From Azotobacter beijerinckii (GTDB lineage: Bacteria > Pseudomonadota > Gammaproteobacteria > Pseudomonadales > Pseudomonadaceae): a stretch of DNA of 64,000 nucleotides. Position numbers and translations under genes: made by a program. Positions 43,952 to 59,294 of the stretch are shown in pieces. Within the stretch, counting starts at the first letter, position 1. Each line of letters opens with the position of its first letter. Location of the stretch: contig NZ_FOFJ01000003.1 in NCBI RefSeq assembly GCF_900110885.1, positions 124,001 through 188,000 of the forward strand, read 5' to 3'. The notes beneath the pieces are model-generated. The model ran no database searches. It saw only the letters and a list, made by a program, of their open reading frames with translations, and was not told the DNA's origin.

Positions 43952-45625
43952 ATGGATATCAAACGCTCGATCCTGCTCGTCGCCTTGGCAGTCGTGTCCT
44001 ATCTGCTGGTTTTGCAGTGGAACCAGGATTACGGCCAGGCACCGCTACCGCCCCAGAATGCCGTCGTCCAAAGCGCCGCTCCGTCCCTGCCGGAAGCCGG
44101 GACTGCCACTCCCTCGGCCAGCGCGGACGTTCCCAGCGCCGGCAGCGAGAGCCGAACGCCGGACAGTGCGGCGAGTTCCGCCAGCCCCGAACTGATCCAG
44201 ATCCGTACCGATGTGCTGGAGGTGGCCATCGATCCCCGCGGCGGCGACATTGTCCAGCTCAAGCTGCCCAAGTTTCCGCGCCGCCAGGATCATCCGGAGA
44301 TCCCCTTCCAGCTGTTCGACAACGGCAGCGAGCGCCTCTATCTGGCGCAGAGCGGCCTGACCGGCGCCAGCGGCCCGGATGCCCGGGCCAGCGGCCGCCC
44401 GCTGTACGTCAGCGAGCAGCGCAGCTACCAGCTGGCCGACGGACAGGACACCCTAGTGGTCGAGCTGAAATTCAGCGAGGCCGGCGTCGATTACACCAAG
44501 CGCTTCACCTTCAAGCGCGGGGCGTACGATCTGGAGGTCCGTCACCTGATCGCCAACCACAGCGACCAGCCCTGGGCCGGCAGCCTGTTCGGCCAGCTCA
44601 AGCGCGATGCCAGCGCCGACCCGTCCTCGACCACTGCGACCGGCACCGCCACCTACCTGGGCGCCGCGCTGGGGACTGCCGCGGAACCGTACAAGAAGGT
44701 CTCCATGGGCAACATGGACGACAAGAATCTGCGCGAAGCCGTGCAGGGCGGCTGGATCGCCTGGCTGCAGCACTACTTCGTGACCGCCTGGATTCCGTCC
44801 AAGGACGACAGCAATCTGGTGCAGACCCGCAAGGACAGCCAGGGCAACTACATCATCGGCTTCACCGGTCCGGTACTGAACATCCCGGCCGGCGCCAGCG
44901 GCGAAACCGTCTCTCGCCTGTATGCCGGTCCGAAGAACCAGAAGCAGCTGGCGGCCCTCTCGCCGGGCCTCGAGTTGACCGTCGACTACGGCTTCCTGTG
45001 GTTCATCGCCCAGCCGATCTTCTGGCTGCTCGGTGTCATCCACGCCCTGCTGGGCAACTGGGGCTGGTCGATCATCTTCCTCACCATCATCATCAAGCTG
45101 GCTTTCTTCCCGCTGTCGGCGGCCAGCTACCGCTCGATGGGCCGTATGCGTGCGGTCGCGCCCAAGCTGCAGGCGCTGAAGGAACAGCACGGCGAGGATC
45201 GCCAGAAGATGTCCCAGGCGATGATGGAGCTGTACAAGAAGGAGAAGATCAACCCGCTCGGCGGCTGCCTGCCGATCCTGGTGCAGATGCCGGTGTTCCT
45301 CGCCCTCTACTGGGTGCTGCTGGAAAGCGTGGAGATGCGCCAGGCGCCGTGGCTGGGCTGGATCGTCGACCTGTCGATCAAGGATCCGTACTTCATCCTG
45401 CCGATCATCATGGGTGCGACCATGTTCTTCCAGCAGACGCTCAACCCGACGCCGCCGGACCCCATGCAGGCCCGGGTGATGAAGCTGATGCCGATCATCT
45501 TCACCTTCTTCTTCCTCTGGTTCCCGGCCGGTCTGGTGCTGTACTGGGTGGTCAACAACTGCCTGTCCATCGGCCAGCAGTGGTACATTACCCGGCAGAT
45601 CGAGAAGGCTGCGCAGCAGGCCTGA
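43952..45625 (+). CDS. yidC: Membrane protein insertase YidC
   Basis: YidC inserts and folds inner-membrane proteins, with or without Sec. The 557-residue protein has an N-terminal helix (about 5-22), a large periplasmic domain (about 25-345) and the conserved five-helix insertase core. The core includes [20 protein letters not shown] and [21 protein letters not shown], with the hydrophilic-groove Arg in the SYRSMGRMR segment. Followed by a hairpin terminator. Confidence 0.97.
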   Translation: MDIKRSILLVALAVVSYLLVLQWNQDYGQAPLPPQNAVVQSAAPSLPEAGTATPSASADVPSAGSESRTPDSAASSASPELIQIRTDVLEVAIDPRGGDIVQLKLPKFPRRQDHPEIPFQLFDNGSERLYLAQSGLTGASGPDARASGRPLYVSEQRSYQLADGQDTLVVELKFSEAGVDYTKRFTFKRGAYDLEVRHLIANHSDQPWAGSLFGQLKRDASADPSSTTATGTATYLGAALGTAAEPYKKVSMGNMDDKNLREAVQGGWIAWLQHYFVTAWIPSKDDSNLVQTRKDSQGNYIIGFTGPVLNIPAGASGETVSRLYAGPKNQKQLAALSPGLELTVDYGFLWFIAQPIFWLLGVIHALLGNWGWSIIFLTIIIKLAFFPLSAASYRSMGRMRAVAPKLQALKEQHGEDRQKMSQAMMELYKKEKINPLGGCLPILVQMPVFLALYWVLLESVEMRQAPWLGWIVDLSIKDPYFILPIIMGATMFFQQTLNPTPPDPMQARVMKLMPIIFTFFFLWFPAGLVLYWVVNNCLSIGQQWYITRQIEKAAQQA

Positions 45626-45650
45626 CCCCTCGACACTGCCAGCCAGACAC

Positions 45651-45675
45651 AGACGCCCCCTCAGTGGGGCGTCTT
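45651..45675 (+). terminator. Hairpin between yidC and mnmE
   Basis: AGACGCCCC (45651-45659) pairs with GGGGCGTCT (45666-45674) around CTCAGT. The following bases TGCTAT are T-poor, so termination may be partial. Confidence 0.65.
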
Positions 45676-45692
45676 GCTATCCGGAGTCCGCC

Positions 45693-47060
45693 ATGCACAG
45701 TGCACGCGAAACCATTGCCGCCATCGCCACTGCCCAAGGTCGCGGCGGGATCGGCATCGTGCGGGTCTCCGGCCCGCTGGCCGGCGCCGTCGCGGCTGGT
45801 ATCTGCGAACGTCCGCTCCAGCCGCGGCATGCCCACTACGGGGCCTTTCGCGACGGCGACGGCCAGGTACTCGATGAGGGCGTCGCGCTGTTCTTTCCCG
45901 GCCCGAACTCCTTCACCGGCGAGGACGTGCTGGAACTGCAGGGCCATGGCGGCCCGGTGCTCCTCGACCTGCTGCTGCGCCGCTGCCTGGCGCTGGGCGC
46001 ACGGATGGCCCGGCCGGGCGAGTTCAGCGAACAGGCCTTCCTCAACGACAAGCTGGATCTGGCCCAGGCCGAGGCTATCGCCGACCTGATCGAGGCCAGT
46101 TCGGCGCAGGCGGCGCGCAACGCGCTGCGCTCGCTGCAGGGCGAGTTTTCTCGCCGCGTGCATGCGCTGACCGAACGGCTGATCGAGCTGCGCCTCTACG
46201 TCGAGGCCGCCATCGACTTTCCCGAGGAGGAGATCGACTTCCTCGCCGATGGCCGCGTGCTCGAGTTGCTCGACGGCCTGCGTGCCGACTTGTCCACGGT
46301 GCTGCGCGAGGCGGGGCAGGGCGCGCTTCTGCGCGACGGCATGACGGTGGTCATCGCCGGCCGGCCGAATGCCGGCAAGTCCAGCCTGCTCAATGCCCTG
46401 GCCGGCCGTGAGGCGGCGATCGTCACCGACATCGCCGGCACCACCCGGGACCTGCTGCGCGAACATATCCACATCGACGGCATGCCGCTGCATGTAGTGG
46501 ATACCGCCGGCCTCAGGGAGACCGCCGACCAGGTCGAGCGAATCGGCGTCGAGCGGGCCCTCCAGGCCATCGGCGAGGCCGACCGGGTGCTGCTGGTGGT
46601 GGATGCCAGCGCTCCGGAGGCCGCCGATCCCTTCACCCTCTGGCCGGAGTTCCTCGACCAGCGCCCGGAACCGGCCAGGGTCACCCTGATCCGCAACAAG
46701 GTCGACCTGTCCGGCGAACCGGTCGTCCAGCAGCAGGGCTGCGACGGCTGCGTCACCCTCGGCCTGTCGGCCCGTACCGGCGAAGGTCTGGAGCTGCTGC
46801 GCGAGCATCTCAAGGCCTGCATGGGTTTCGAGCAGACCATCGAGAGCGGCTTCAGCGCCCGTCGTCGGCACCTGGAGGCCCTGCGCCAGGCTGCTGCCTC
46901 CCTCGACCACGGCCACGCCCAGCTCACCGGCTGCGGCGCCGGCGAACTGCTTGCCGAAGACCTGCGCCAGGCCCAGCAGGCGCTCGGAGAAATCACCGGC
47001 GCCTTCACCCCGGACGACCTGCTCGGGCGGATCTTCTCCAGCTTCTGCATCGGCAAGTAG
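45693..47060 (+). CDS. mnmE: tRNA modification GTPase MnmE
   Basis: MnmE works with MnmG to install the cmnm5 group on U34 of certain tRNAs. The 455-residue protein has an N-terminal tetrahydrofolate-binding domain ([17 protein letters not shown]). The G domain has [31 protein letters not shown] and NKVD, and the C-terminal FCIGK holds the catalytic-type Cys. Confidence 0.97.
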   Translation: MHSARETIAAIATAQGRGGIGIVRVSGPLAGAVAAGICERPLQPRHAHYGAFRDGDGQVLDEGVALFFPGPNSFTGEDVLELQGHGGPVLLDLLLRRCLALGARMARPGEFSEQAFLNDKLDLAQAEAIADLIEASSAQAARNALRSLQGEFSRRVHALTERLIELRLYVEAAIDFPEEEIDFLADGRVLELLDGLRADLSTVLREAGQGALLRDGMTVVIAGRPNAGKSSLLNALAGREAAIVTDIAGTTRDLLREHIHIDGMPLHVVDTAGLRETADQVERIGVERALQAIGEADRVLLVVDASAPEAADPFTLWPEFLDQRPEPARVTLIRNKVDLSGEPVVQQQGCDGCVTLGLSARTGEGLELLREHLKACMGFEQTIESGFSARRRHLEALRQAAASLDHGHAQLTGCGAGELLAEDLRQAQQALGEITGAFTPDDLLGRIFSSFCIGK

Positions 47061-47231
47061 ACGGACGGCTTCCCCGCAAAGGCAGGGTGCTTTTGCCGTT
47101 ATCCACCGATAGGGGGCAACCTGCATAAACGACATAAAAACACGTTTTCGAAAGATTTCATCCGGCGGGTTTCCACGGCGGGGCCGGTTTGATCGCCATC
47201 ACGACGCAGCTGGTTATTTTTTGTGCAGTGC

Positions 47232-47260
47232 TTCATTCGCACCGCCTAACTCTCTATACT
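47232..47260 (+). promoter_or_regulatory. Sigma-70-like promoter of mnmG-rsmG-parAB
   Basis: TTCATT (47232-47237) and TATACT (47255-47260) lie 17 bp apart, 41 bp before mnmG. A near-consensus DnaA box (TTATCCACC, 47099-47107) lies further upstream in the 240-bp gap. Confidence 0.6.
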
Positions 47261-47300
47261 TGCCGCCCTCCCTTTTTCCCTGCGAACAGGCACGAGGTGC

Positions 47301-49195
<1,895 letters not shown>

Positions 49196-49196
<1 letters not shown>

Positions 49197-49843
49197 TGTC
49201 CACCGTTGCCTCCCGTCACGCCGAGGAGCTGGCGCGTGGCGCCCGCGAGCTGGGCGTCGAACTGTCCGATCGCCAGCAGGAGCAGCTGCTCGCCTATCTG
49301 GCGCTGTTGATCAAGTGGAACAAGGCCTACAATCTCACCGCCGTACGCGATCCGGACGAAATGGTCTCGCGTCATCTGCTCGACAGCCTCAGCGTGGTGC
49401 CTCAGGTTGCCGAGGCTGGGGATAACTGGCTGGATGTCGGCAGCGGGGGGGGCATGCCGGGGATTCCGCTGGCCATCCTGTTTCCCGGGCGGCGCTTCAC
49501 CCTGCTGGATTCCAACGGCAAGAAGACCCGTTTCCTTACCCAGGTGAAACTGGAACTGCAATTGCAAAACCTGGAAGTTGTTCACAGTCGGGTCGAGGCA
49601 TTCACCCCCGCGCAGCCGTTCTCCGGAATCTGTTCGCGGGCGTTCAGTTCGCTGGCGGATTTCGCCAACTGGACCCGCCATCTCGGCGACGGCGAAACCC
49701 GCTGGCTGGCGATGAAGGGGGTGCAGCCAGACGACGAGCTGCAGGCTTTGCCGAACGATTTTCGACTGGAACGTACCTATGAGCTCAAGGTTCCCGGTTG
49801 TCAGGGTCAGCGTCATCTGCTGATACTGCGCCGCACTCCATGA
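49196..49843 (+). CDS. rsmG: 16S rRNA m7G527 methyltransferase RsmG
   Basis: RsmG (GidB) methylates G527 of 16S rRNA with SAM. The 215-residue protein has [15 protein letters not shown], the SAM-binding [15 protein letters not shown] and the [11 protein letters not shown] block. The start codon overlaps the mnmG stop, and parA follows in 18 bp, the conserved mnmG-rsmG-parA-parB order. Confidence 0.97.
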
Positions 49844-49861
49844 TCCGGACAGACGCAGACC

Positions 49862-50650
49862 ATGGCTAAAGTACTCGCCATCGCCAACCAGAAGGGCGGT
49901 GTGGCCAAGACCACCACTTGCATCAACCTGGCCGCCTCGCTGGTGGCCACGCGCAGACGCGTGCTGCTGATCGATCTCGATCCCCAGGGCAACGCCACCA
50001 CCGGCAGCGGTGTGGACAAGCTGAGTCTGGAGCATTCGGTCTACGACGTGCTGACCGGCGACTGTAGCTTCGCCGAAGCCATGCAGTTCTCCGAGCACGG
50101 CGGCTATCAGCTGCTGCCGGCCAACCGCGATCTCACCGCGGCGGAGGTCGTCCTGCTCGACAAGTCGGGCAAGGAGCACCGACTGCGCGAAGCCTTGGCA
50201 CCGATCCGCGAGAACTACGACTACATCCTCATCGACTGTCCGCCCTCGCTGTCGATGCTGACGATCAACGCCTTGGCCGCCGCCGACGGGGTGATCATTC
50301 CCATGCAGTGCGAGTACTACGCCCTGGAAGGCCTGAGCGACCTGGTCAACTCGATCCAGCGCATCGGCAAGGCGCTCAACCCGAGCCTGCAGATCGAGGG
50401 CTTGCTGCGCACCATGTACGATCCGCGCGTCAGCCTGACCAACGAAGTCTCCGATCAACTCCAGGCGCATTTTGGCGACAAGCTCTACGAAACCGTCATC
50501 CCGCGCAACGTGCGACTCGCCGAAGCGCCCAGCCACGGCATGCCGGCGCTGGTCTACGACAAGCAATCCAAGGGTGCCCAGGCCTATCTGGCGCTGGCCA
50601 GCGAACTGTCCCGTCGCCAGCGTCAGGCTGCACGCGGTACCCGAGCATAA
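49862..50650 (+). CDS. parA: Chromosome partitioning ATPase ParA (Soj)
   Basis: ParA moves ParB-parS complexes apart during chromosome segregation. The 262-residue protein has a deviant Walker A ANQKGGVAKTTTCINLA (residues 8-24), IDLDPQGNATTGSG and DCPPSLSMLTINAL. It has the short N-terminus of chromosomal ParA, without the DNA-binding domain of plasmid type Ia. Confidence 0.97.
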   Translation: MAKVLAIANQKGGVAKTTTCINLAASLVATRRRVLLIDLDPQGNATTGSGVDKLSLEHSVYDVLTGDCSFAEAMQFSEHGGYQLLPANRDLTAAEVVLLDKSGKEHRLREALAPIRENYDYILIDCPPSLSMLTINALAAADGVIIPMQCEYYALEGLSDLVNSIQRIGKALNPSLQIEGLLRTMYDPRVSLTNEVSDQLQAHFGDKLYETVIPRNVRLAEAPSHGMPALVYDKQSKGAQAYLALASELSRRQRQAARGTRA

Positions 50651-50659
50651 GGAGCTTCC

Positions 50660-51535
50660 ATGGCGATCAAGAAACGAGGCCTGGGCCGCGGGCTGGATGC
50701 CTTGCTGGGCGGTACCGGTGGTGTGGCCGCCTTGCAGAAGGAGATGGAGCCGGTCGACGGCCACGAACTGCAGCACCTGCCGCTGGAGCTGATCCAGCGC
50801 GGCAAGTACCAGCCGCGCCGCGACATGGACCCGGTGGCGCTGGAGGAACTGGCGCAGTCGATCCTGGCTCAGGGGGTGATGCAACCGATCGTGGTGCGAC
50901 CGGTCGACGGTCAGCGCTACGAGATCATCGCCGGCGAGCGACGCTGGCGGGCCAGCCAGCAGGCCGGGCTGGCGAAGATTCCGGCCATCGTTCGCGATGT
51001 GCCGGACGAGGCAGCCATCGCCATGGCCTTGATCGAGAATATCCAGCGCGAGAGCCTCAACCCGATCGAGGAGGCCATCGCCCTGCAGCGCCTGCAGCAG
51101 GAGTTCCAGCTGACCCAGCAGCAGGTCGCCGAAGCGGTGGGCAAGTCGCGGGTCAGCATAAGCAATCTGCTGCGACTGATTGCCCTGCCGGAGGAGATCA
51201 AGACCCTGCTTTCCCATGGCGATCTGGAAATGGGCCACGCCCGTGCACTGCTCGGTCTTCCTGCCGAACGGCAGGTCGAAGGCGCGCGACACGTTGTCGC
51301 ACGAGGTCTGACCGTCCGTCAGACCGAGGCGCTGGTTCGCCAGTGGCTGAACGAGCAACCGCAACCCGAGAAAAGCCACACGAGCGATCCGGACATAACC
51401 CGTCTGGAACAGCGGCTGGCTGAGCGTTTAGGCTCTCCGGTGCAGATCAAGCATGGCCAGAAAGGCAAGGGCCAGCTTGTGATCCGCTACAACTCTCTGG
51501 ACGAACTGCAGGGTGTCCTGGCCCATATCCGCTGA
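50660..51535 (+). CDS. parB: Chromosome partitioning protein ParB (Spo0J)
   Basis: ParB is a CTP-dependent clamp that loads at parS and spreads. The 291-residue protein starts MAIKKRGLGRGLDALLGG (ParA-stimulating tail). It has the CTP-binding motif AGERRWRASQQAGL, IENIQRESLNPIEEA, and a helix-turn-helix LTQQQVAEAVGKSRVSISNL that reads parS. It starts 9 bp after parA. Targets in this window are the three parS sites. Confidence 0.97.
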   Translation: MAIKKRGLGRGLDALLGGTGGVAALQKEMEPVDGHELQHLPLELIQRGKYQPRRDMDPVALEELAQSILAQGVMQPIVVRPVDGQRYEIIAGERRWRASQQAGLAKIPAIVRDVPDEAAIAMALIENIQRESLNPIEEAIALQRLQQEFQLTQQQVAEAVGKSRVSISNLLRLIALPEEIKTLLSHGDLEMGHARALLGLPAERQVEGARHVVARGLTVRQTEALVRQWLNEQPQPEKSHTSDPDITRLEQRLAERLGSPVQIKHGQKGKGQLVIRYNSLDELQGVLAHIR

Positions 51536-51578
51536 TATTCCGGCGTGTAGCGGGCGATCGGAAAAGACTACCCGACGG

Positions 51579-51607
51579 TTGAACCGGCTTGTAACCCCCC
51601 CTATACT
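51579..51607 (+). promoter_or_regulatory. Sigma-70 promoter of the atp operon
   Basis: TTGAAC (51579-51584) and TATACT (51602-51607) are 17 bp apart, about 60 bp before atpI. This is a near-consensus promoter, as expected for a highly expressed operon. Confidence 0.8.
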
Positions 51608-51667
51608 CGCCGCGCATTTTGGAAGCGGCGTGCTCGTTGAAAGCTCCGCCAGGGCGACGGGGACCGT

Positions 51668-52066
51668 GTGAACATACGCAATCGAACACCTTTCCATCGC
51701 CTTCCCGTGTTTCGCGTATTGGTCGTGCAGGCCTTGGTAGGACTTGCCGCCGCTGCGGCGTGCGGTGTGTTTTTTGGGTTGGTCGCAGGGTATTCGGCCC
51801 TGCTGGGTGGCCTGATCGCTTGGTTGGCCAACCTGTATTTCGCCCATAAGGCCTTTCGCTATTTCGGCGCGCGTTCGGTCAAGGCCGTGGTCCAGTCTCT
51901 CTGGTCCGGTGAAATGGGAAAACTGATTCTGACAGCGGCGCTCTTCGCGCTGGTGTTTGTGGGGGTGCAGCCTCTCGAACTGCTGGCACTGTTCGGCGGT
52001 TATCTGCTGGTGCTCGGCACCGGAGCGAGCGCACTCCTGCTGATGAGGAACAATCCGAAGCATTGA
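51668..52066 (+). CDS. atpI: ATP synthase protein I
   Basis: AtpI is a small membrane protein that helps assemble the c-ring. The 132-residue product from GTG 51668 has four hydrophobic segments and the AtpI pattern LLGGLIAWLANLYFAHKAFRYFGARS. It is the first gene of the atpIBEFHAGDC operon. Confidence 0.88.
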   Translation: MNIRNRTPFHRLPVFRVLVVQALVGLAAAAACGVFFGLVAGYSALLGGLIAWLANLYFAHKAFRYFGARSVKAVVQSLWSGEMGKLILTAALFALVFVGVQPLELLALFGGYLLVLGTGASALLLMRNNPKH

Positions 52067-53198
<1,132 letters not shown>

Positions 53199-53290
53199 GC
53201 ATTTCCCGGTTCAGAAGGGGTTCGCCCGGCGAGCCCCCTCGTTGTGGAAATGGCAAGTACGCCGAACGAGATAGCACGAGGTAAATCGCA

Positions 53291-53761
53291 GTGAACATGA
53301 ATTTGACGCTATTTGGTCAAACGATCGCCTTCGCTATTTTCGTCTGGTTCTGCATGAAGTACGTTTGGCCGCCACTCACCCAGGCCATGCAGGAACGCCA
53401 GAAGAAAATCGCCGAGGGTCTGGATGCTGCAGGCCGTGCGCAGCAGGATCTGAAGCTGGCTCAGGAAAAGGTTTCCAATACTCTCCGTGAAACCCGCGAG
53501 CAGGCTGCCGAGATCATCGAGCTGGCCAACAAGCAGGCCAATGCGATCGTCGAAGAGGCCAAGGAGCAGGCACGTGCCGAAGGCGAGCGTCTGATCGCCG
53601 GGGCCAAGGCCGAGATCGAGCAGGAAGTGAACCGTGCCAAGGACGCACTGCGCACTCAGGTAGCGGCTCTGGCCATCCTGGGCGCGGAGAAGATCCTGGA
53701 ATCCAAGGTGGATACCAAGGCACACAACAAGCTGGTCGAAAAACTGGCCTCCCAACTCTAA
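53291..53761 (+). CDS. atpF: F0F1 ATP synthase subunit b
   Basis: Subunit b is the peripheral stalk dimer. The 156-residue protein from GTG 53291 ([20 protein letters not shown]) has one N-terminal membrane helix and then a long charged coiled coil. Length is the family standard. ACGAGG lies upstream of the start. Confidence 0.95.
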   Translation: MNMNLTLFGQTIAFAIFVWFCMKYVWPPLTQAMQERQKKIAEGLDAAGRAQQDLKLAQEKVSNTLRETREQAAEIIELANKQANAIVEEAKEQARAEGERLIAGAKAEIEQEVNRAKDALRTQVAALAILGAEKILESKVDTKAHNKLVEKLASQL

Positions 53762-53773
53762 GCGAGGCAAGCG

Positions 53774-54310
53774 ATGATCAATAACCAGACGCTTGCTCGG
53801 CCTTACGCAAAAGCCGCTTTCGAGTATGCCAGCGCGGCCAACAGCAACGACGCTTGGTCGGGCATGTTGAGCCTGGCTGCCGCTGTCGTTGAAGCTCCCG
53901 AAGTCGCCGAACTGCTGCGCAACCCGCGCCTGACCCGCGAAAGCAAGGTCGAGGCCGTGCTGCGTCTGTTCGCCGACGATGTCGACGATGCATTCCGCAA
54001 CTTCATCGCCAACATGGGCGAGCACGATCGCCTGTTCGTGTTGCCGACCGTGCGCGAGTTGTTCGAAGCGTTCAAGGCGGAAGCCGAAAAAACGCTCGAC
54101 GTCGAACTGGAGACGGCCTTCGAACTTTCCGCCGAGCAACTCGAAACCTTGGCTGCCGCCCTGTCGAAGCGGCTAGATCGTTCCGTCAACCCCCGGCAGG
54201 TCGTAAATCCTGCTCTGATCGGCGGCTTGGTCATCCGTGCCGGCGACGTGGTTGTCGACGGTTCGGTCCGCGGCAAACTGAGCCAGTTGGCCGAATCGTT
54301 GAAATCCTGA
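53774..54310 (+). CDS. atpH: F0F1 ATP synthase subunit delta
   Basis: Delta (OSCP) joins F1 to the peripheral stalk. The 178-residue protein has LARPYAKAAFEYA at the N-terminus and PALIGGLVIRAGDVVVDGSVRGKL near the C-terminus, both diagnostic. It starts 12 bp after atpF. Confidence 0.95.
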   Translation: MINNQTLARPYAKAAFEYASAANSNDAWSGMLSLAAAVVEAPEVAELLRNPRLTRESKVEAVLRLFADDVDDAFRNFIANMGEHDRLFVLPTVRELFEAFKAEAEKTLDVELETAFELSAEQLETLAAALSKRLDRSVNPRQVVNPALIGGLVIRAGDVVVDGSVRGKLSQLAESLKS

Positions 54311-54325
54311 TTTGAGGGTCATGGC

Positions 54326-55870
<1,545 letters not shown>

Positions 55871-55876
55871 GCCGCA

Positions 55877-55898
55877 GCGGGAGCCGCAAGGCTCCCGC
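55877..55898 (+). other. Intergenic hairpin between atpA and atpG
   Basis: GCGGGAGCC-GCAA-GGCTCCCGC is a perfect 9-bp stem with a GCAA tetraloop and no T-run. It is followed by TGCTAACCCG, then an AAGG ribosome-binding site. It is more likely an mRNA stability or processing structure than a terminator. Confidence 0.75.
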
Positions 55899-55920
55899 CT
55901 GCTAACCCGAAAGGTGTCAA

Positions 55921-56787
55921 ATGGCAGGCGCAAAAGAGATTCGCAGCAAGATTGCGAGCATCAAGAGCACGCAGAAGATCACCAGCGCCATGGAAAAGGT
56001 GGCGGTCAGCAAGATGCGCAAGGCCCAGATGCGCATGGCTGCCAGCCGTCCCTATGCGGAGCGGATCCGTCAGGTTATCGGCCATCTGGCCAAGGCCAAC
56101 CCGGAATACAAGCACCCGTTCATGGTTGAGCGCCCGGTCAAGCGCGTCGGTTACATCCTCGTCTCCACCGACCGCGGTCTGTGCGGTGGCCTGAACGTCA
56201 ACCTGTTCAAGGCCCTGATCAAGAACATGAAGGAGTGGCACGACAAGGGCGTCGAAGCCGACTTCTGCGTGATTGGCAGCAAGGGTGCCAGCTTCTTCCG
56301 CAGCTACGGCGGCAATGTGGTCGCGGCGATCGGCAACCTGGGTGAAGAGCCCTCGATCAACAAGCTGATCGGCAGCATCAAAGTGATGCTGGATGCCTTC
56401 CACGAAGGCCGTGTGGACCGTCTGTACCTGGCGTCGAACAAGTTCATCAACACCATGACCCAGAAGCCCACCGTCGAGCAGCTGCTGCCGCTGGCCGCAA
56501 GCGGCGACGAGGAAGGCGTTCAGAAGGGCACCTGGGACTATCTGTACGAACCCGATGCCCAGCAACTGCTGGACGCCCTGCTGGTTCGCTACATCGAGTC
56601 GCAGGTCTACCAGGCCGTGGTGGAGAACGGCGCGGCCGAGCAGGCGGCGCGGATGATCGCGATGAAGAACGCGACCGACAACGCCGGCGAGCTGATCAGC
56701 GATCTGCAGCTGGTCTACAACAAGGCCCGTCAGGCGGCGATCACCCAGGAAATTTCGGAAATCGTCGGCGGCGCTGCCGCGGTTTAA
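55921..56787 (+). CDS. atpG: F0F1 ATP synthase subunit gamma
   Basis: Gamma is the central rotor shaft. The 288-residue protein starts [20 protein letters not shown] and ends [19 protein letters not shown], standard for the family, with [11 protein letters not shown] in the middle. Confidence 0.98.
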   Translation: MAGAKEIRSKIASIKSTQKITSAMEKVAVSKMRKAQMRMAASRPYAERIRQVIGHLAKANPEYKHPFMVERPVKRVGYILVSTDRGLCGGLNVNLFKALIKNMKEWHDKGVEADFCVIGSKGASFFRSYGGNVVAAIGNLGEEPSINKLIGSIKVMLDAFHEGRVDRLYLASNKFINTMTQKPTVEQLLPLAASGDEEGVQKGTWDYLYEPDAQQLLDALLVRYIESQVYQAVVENGAAEQAARMIAMKNATDNAGELISDLQLVYNKARQAAITQEISEIVGGAAAV

Positions 56788-56806
56788 GAACGGTTCATAA
56801 GGTTAG

Positions 56807-58195
<1,389 letters not shown>

Positions 58196-58225
58196 CCTGG
58201 CGCGCCCGCTCGCGGGCGCTCGACC

Positions 58226-58256
58226 AGGCGGTCGCCACTTCGGTGGCGCCGCCTGC
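58226..58256 (+). other. Intergenic hairpin between atpD and atpC
   Basis: CAGGCGG/CCGCCTG and CGCCAC/GTGGCG stack into a 13-bp stem with a TTCG tetraloop and one unpaired T. It is followed by CTAACCGAGG, which contains the atpC ribosome-binding site. The tail CGCCTGCTAACC is shared with the atpA-atpG gap. Confidence 0.75.
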
Positions 58257-58272
58257 TAACCGAGGCATGAAT

Positions 58273-58701
58273 ATGGCTATGTCAGTCCATTGCGACGTCG
58301 TCAGCGCGGAAGAAGAGCTGTTCTCGGGCCTGGTGGAAATGGTCATCGCCCACGCCCACATGGGCGATGTGGGCATCCTCCCGGGTCACGCGCCGCTGCT
58401 GACCGATCTCAAGCCCGGTCCGGTGCGTGTGATCAAGCAGGGCGGCGACGAGGAAATCTTCTACATCTCCGGCGGCTTCCTCGAAGTGCAGCCGAACATG
58501 GTGAAAGTCCTCGCCGATACCGCGACCCGTGCCAAGGATCTGGACGAGGTCGCCGCTCAGGAAGCCGTCAAGGCCGCCCAGAAGGCGCTCAGCGAGAAGG
58601 GGGCGGAGTTCGACTACAGTTCCGCTTCCGCTCGTCTGGCAGAGGCTGCCGCTCAGCTGCGCACCGTCAGCGAGCTGCGCAAGAAGTACGGCCGCCACTG
58701 A
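58273..58701 (+). CDS. atpC: F0F1 ATP synthase subunit epsilon
   Basis: Epsilon regulates F1. The 142-residue protein from ATG 58273 ([19 protein letters not shown]) is chosen over ATG 58267 because GAGG ends at 58265, which gives proper spacing only to 58273. It has [16 protein letters not shown] and a C-terminal helical hairpin. Last gene of the operon. Confidence 0.96.
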   Translation: MAMSVHCDVVSAEEELFSGLVEMVIAHAHMGDVGILPGHAPLLTDLKPGPVRVIKQGGDEEIFYISGGFLEVQPNMVKVLADTATRAKDLDEVAAQEAVKAAQKALSEKGAEFDYSSASARLAEAAAQLRTVSELRKKYGRH

Positions 58702-58728
58702 GTTCGACACCGCTTCGCACGACGACGA

Positions 58729-58756
58729 AAGGGTAGCCAAGGCTACCCTTTTTTCT
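58729..58756 (+). terminator. Rho-independent terminator of the atp operon
   Basis: AAGGGTAGCC (58729-58738) and GGCTACCCTT (58741-58750) make a 10-bp stem followed by TTTTCTT. It lies 28 bp after the atpC stop. Confidence 0.93.
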
Positions 58757-59294
58757 TGGCCCCTCCGGCGGGGCGCTTGGCCGACGATCCGCAGGCCGCC
58801 GGGTTCCCGGCGCGCGGCCGTCCCGCTCCGACCGGGCGGGGTTCGCACGGTCCGGGCATTCCGTTGTCGAAGAGTCGACCGATCCGGCGTTTCCGCCGAC
58901 CTCCATTATCCAGACGCTCGCGCATCCCGATTTTTCGTCCCTCTTCAGGGCAGGCAGGGCTTGTCCGGAGTGGGGCGGGCGGGTTTGCTTCCACGGTGGC
59001 GGCCGGGCGAAAATGAGCGATGCTGCACGCTTTCCAGGCGACAGGCGTGTCGATTCGCCCGGGTCCGTCGCTCGGCCCGCTCCGGGCTGCGGGAGTCGCT
59101 GGCCGACCTCGAAACGCCGGGTCCATTCGCTGCGTCCACGCAACGGACTTGCTCGGGGGCTTGCTCGGAAGCTTCGCGACAAGGCGGAGCCGTGGCAAGC
59201 AAGCCTGCCCGATGGATGGGTCTGCGTCGGAAGCGTCGACATCGTTCAACAAGGCCGGAACTCCACCGAGCGGCCGGGAAAAAGGATAACCAGA
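58757..59294. other. 538-bp region upstream of the srf-like operon, no gene recognised
   Basis: GC-rich DNA between the atp terminator and the SrfA-like start. A frame co-linear with the SrfA-like gene is open from 59013, but its product is Arg/Pro/Gly-rich without family character, as expected from GC-rich non-coding DNA. No tRNA, attachment site or convincing promoter could be picked out, though the operon promoter must lie here. In many pseudomonads glmU follows atpC; it is absent from this spot. Confidence 0.5.
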
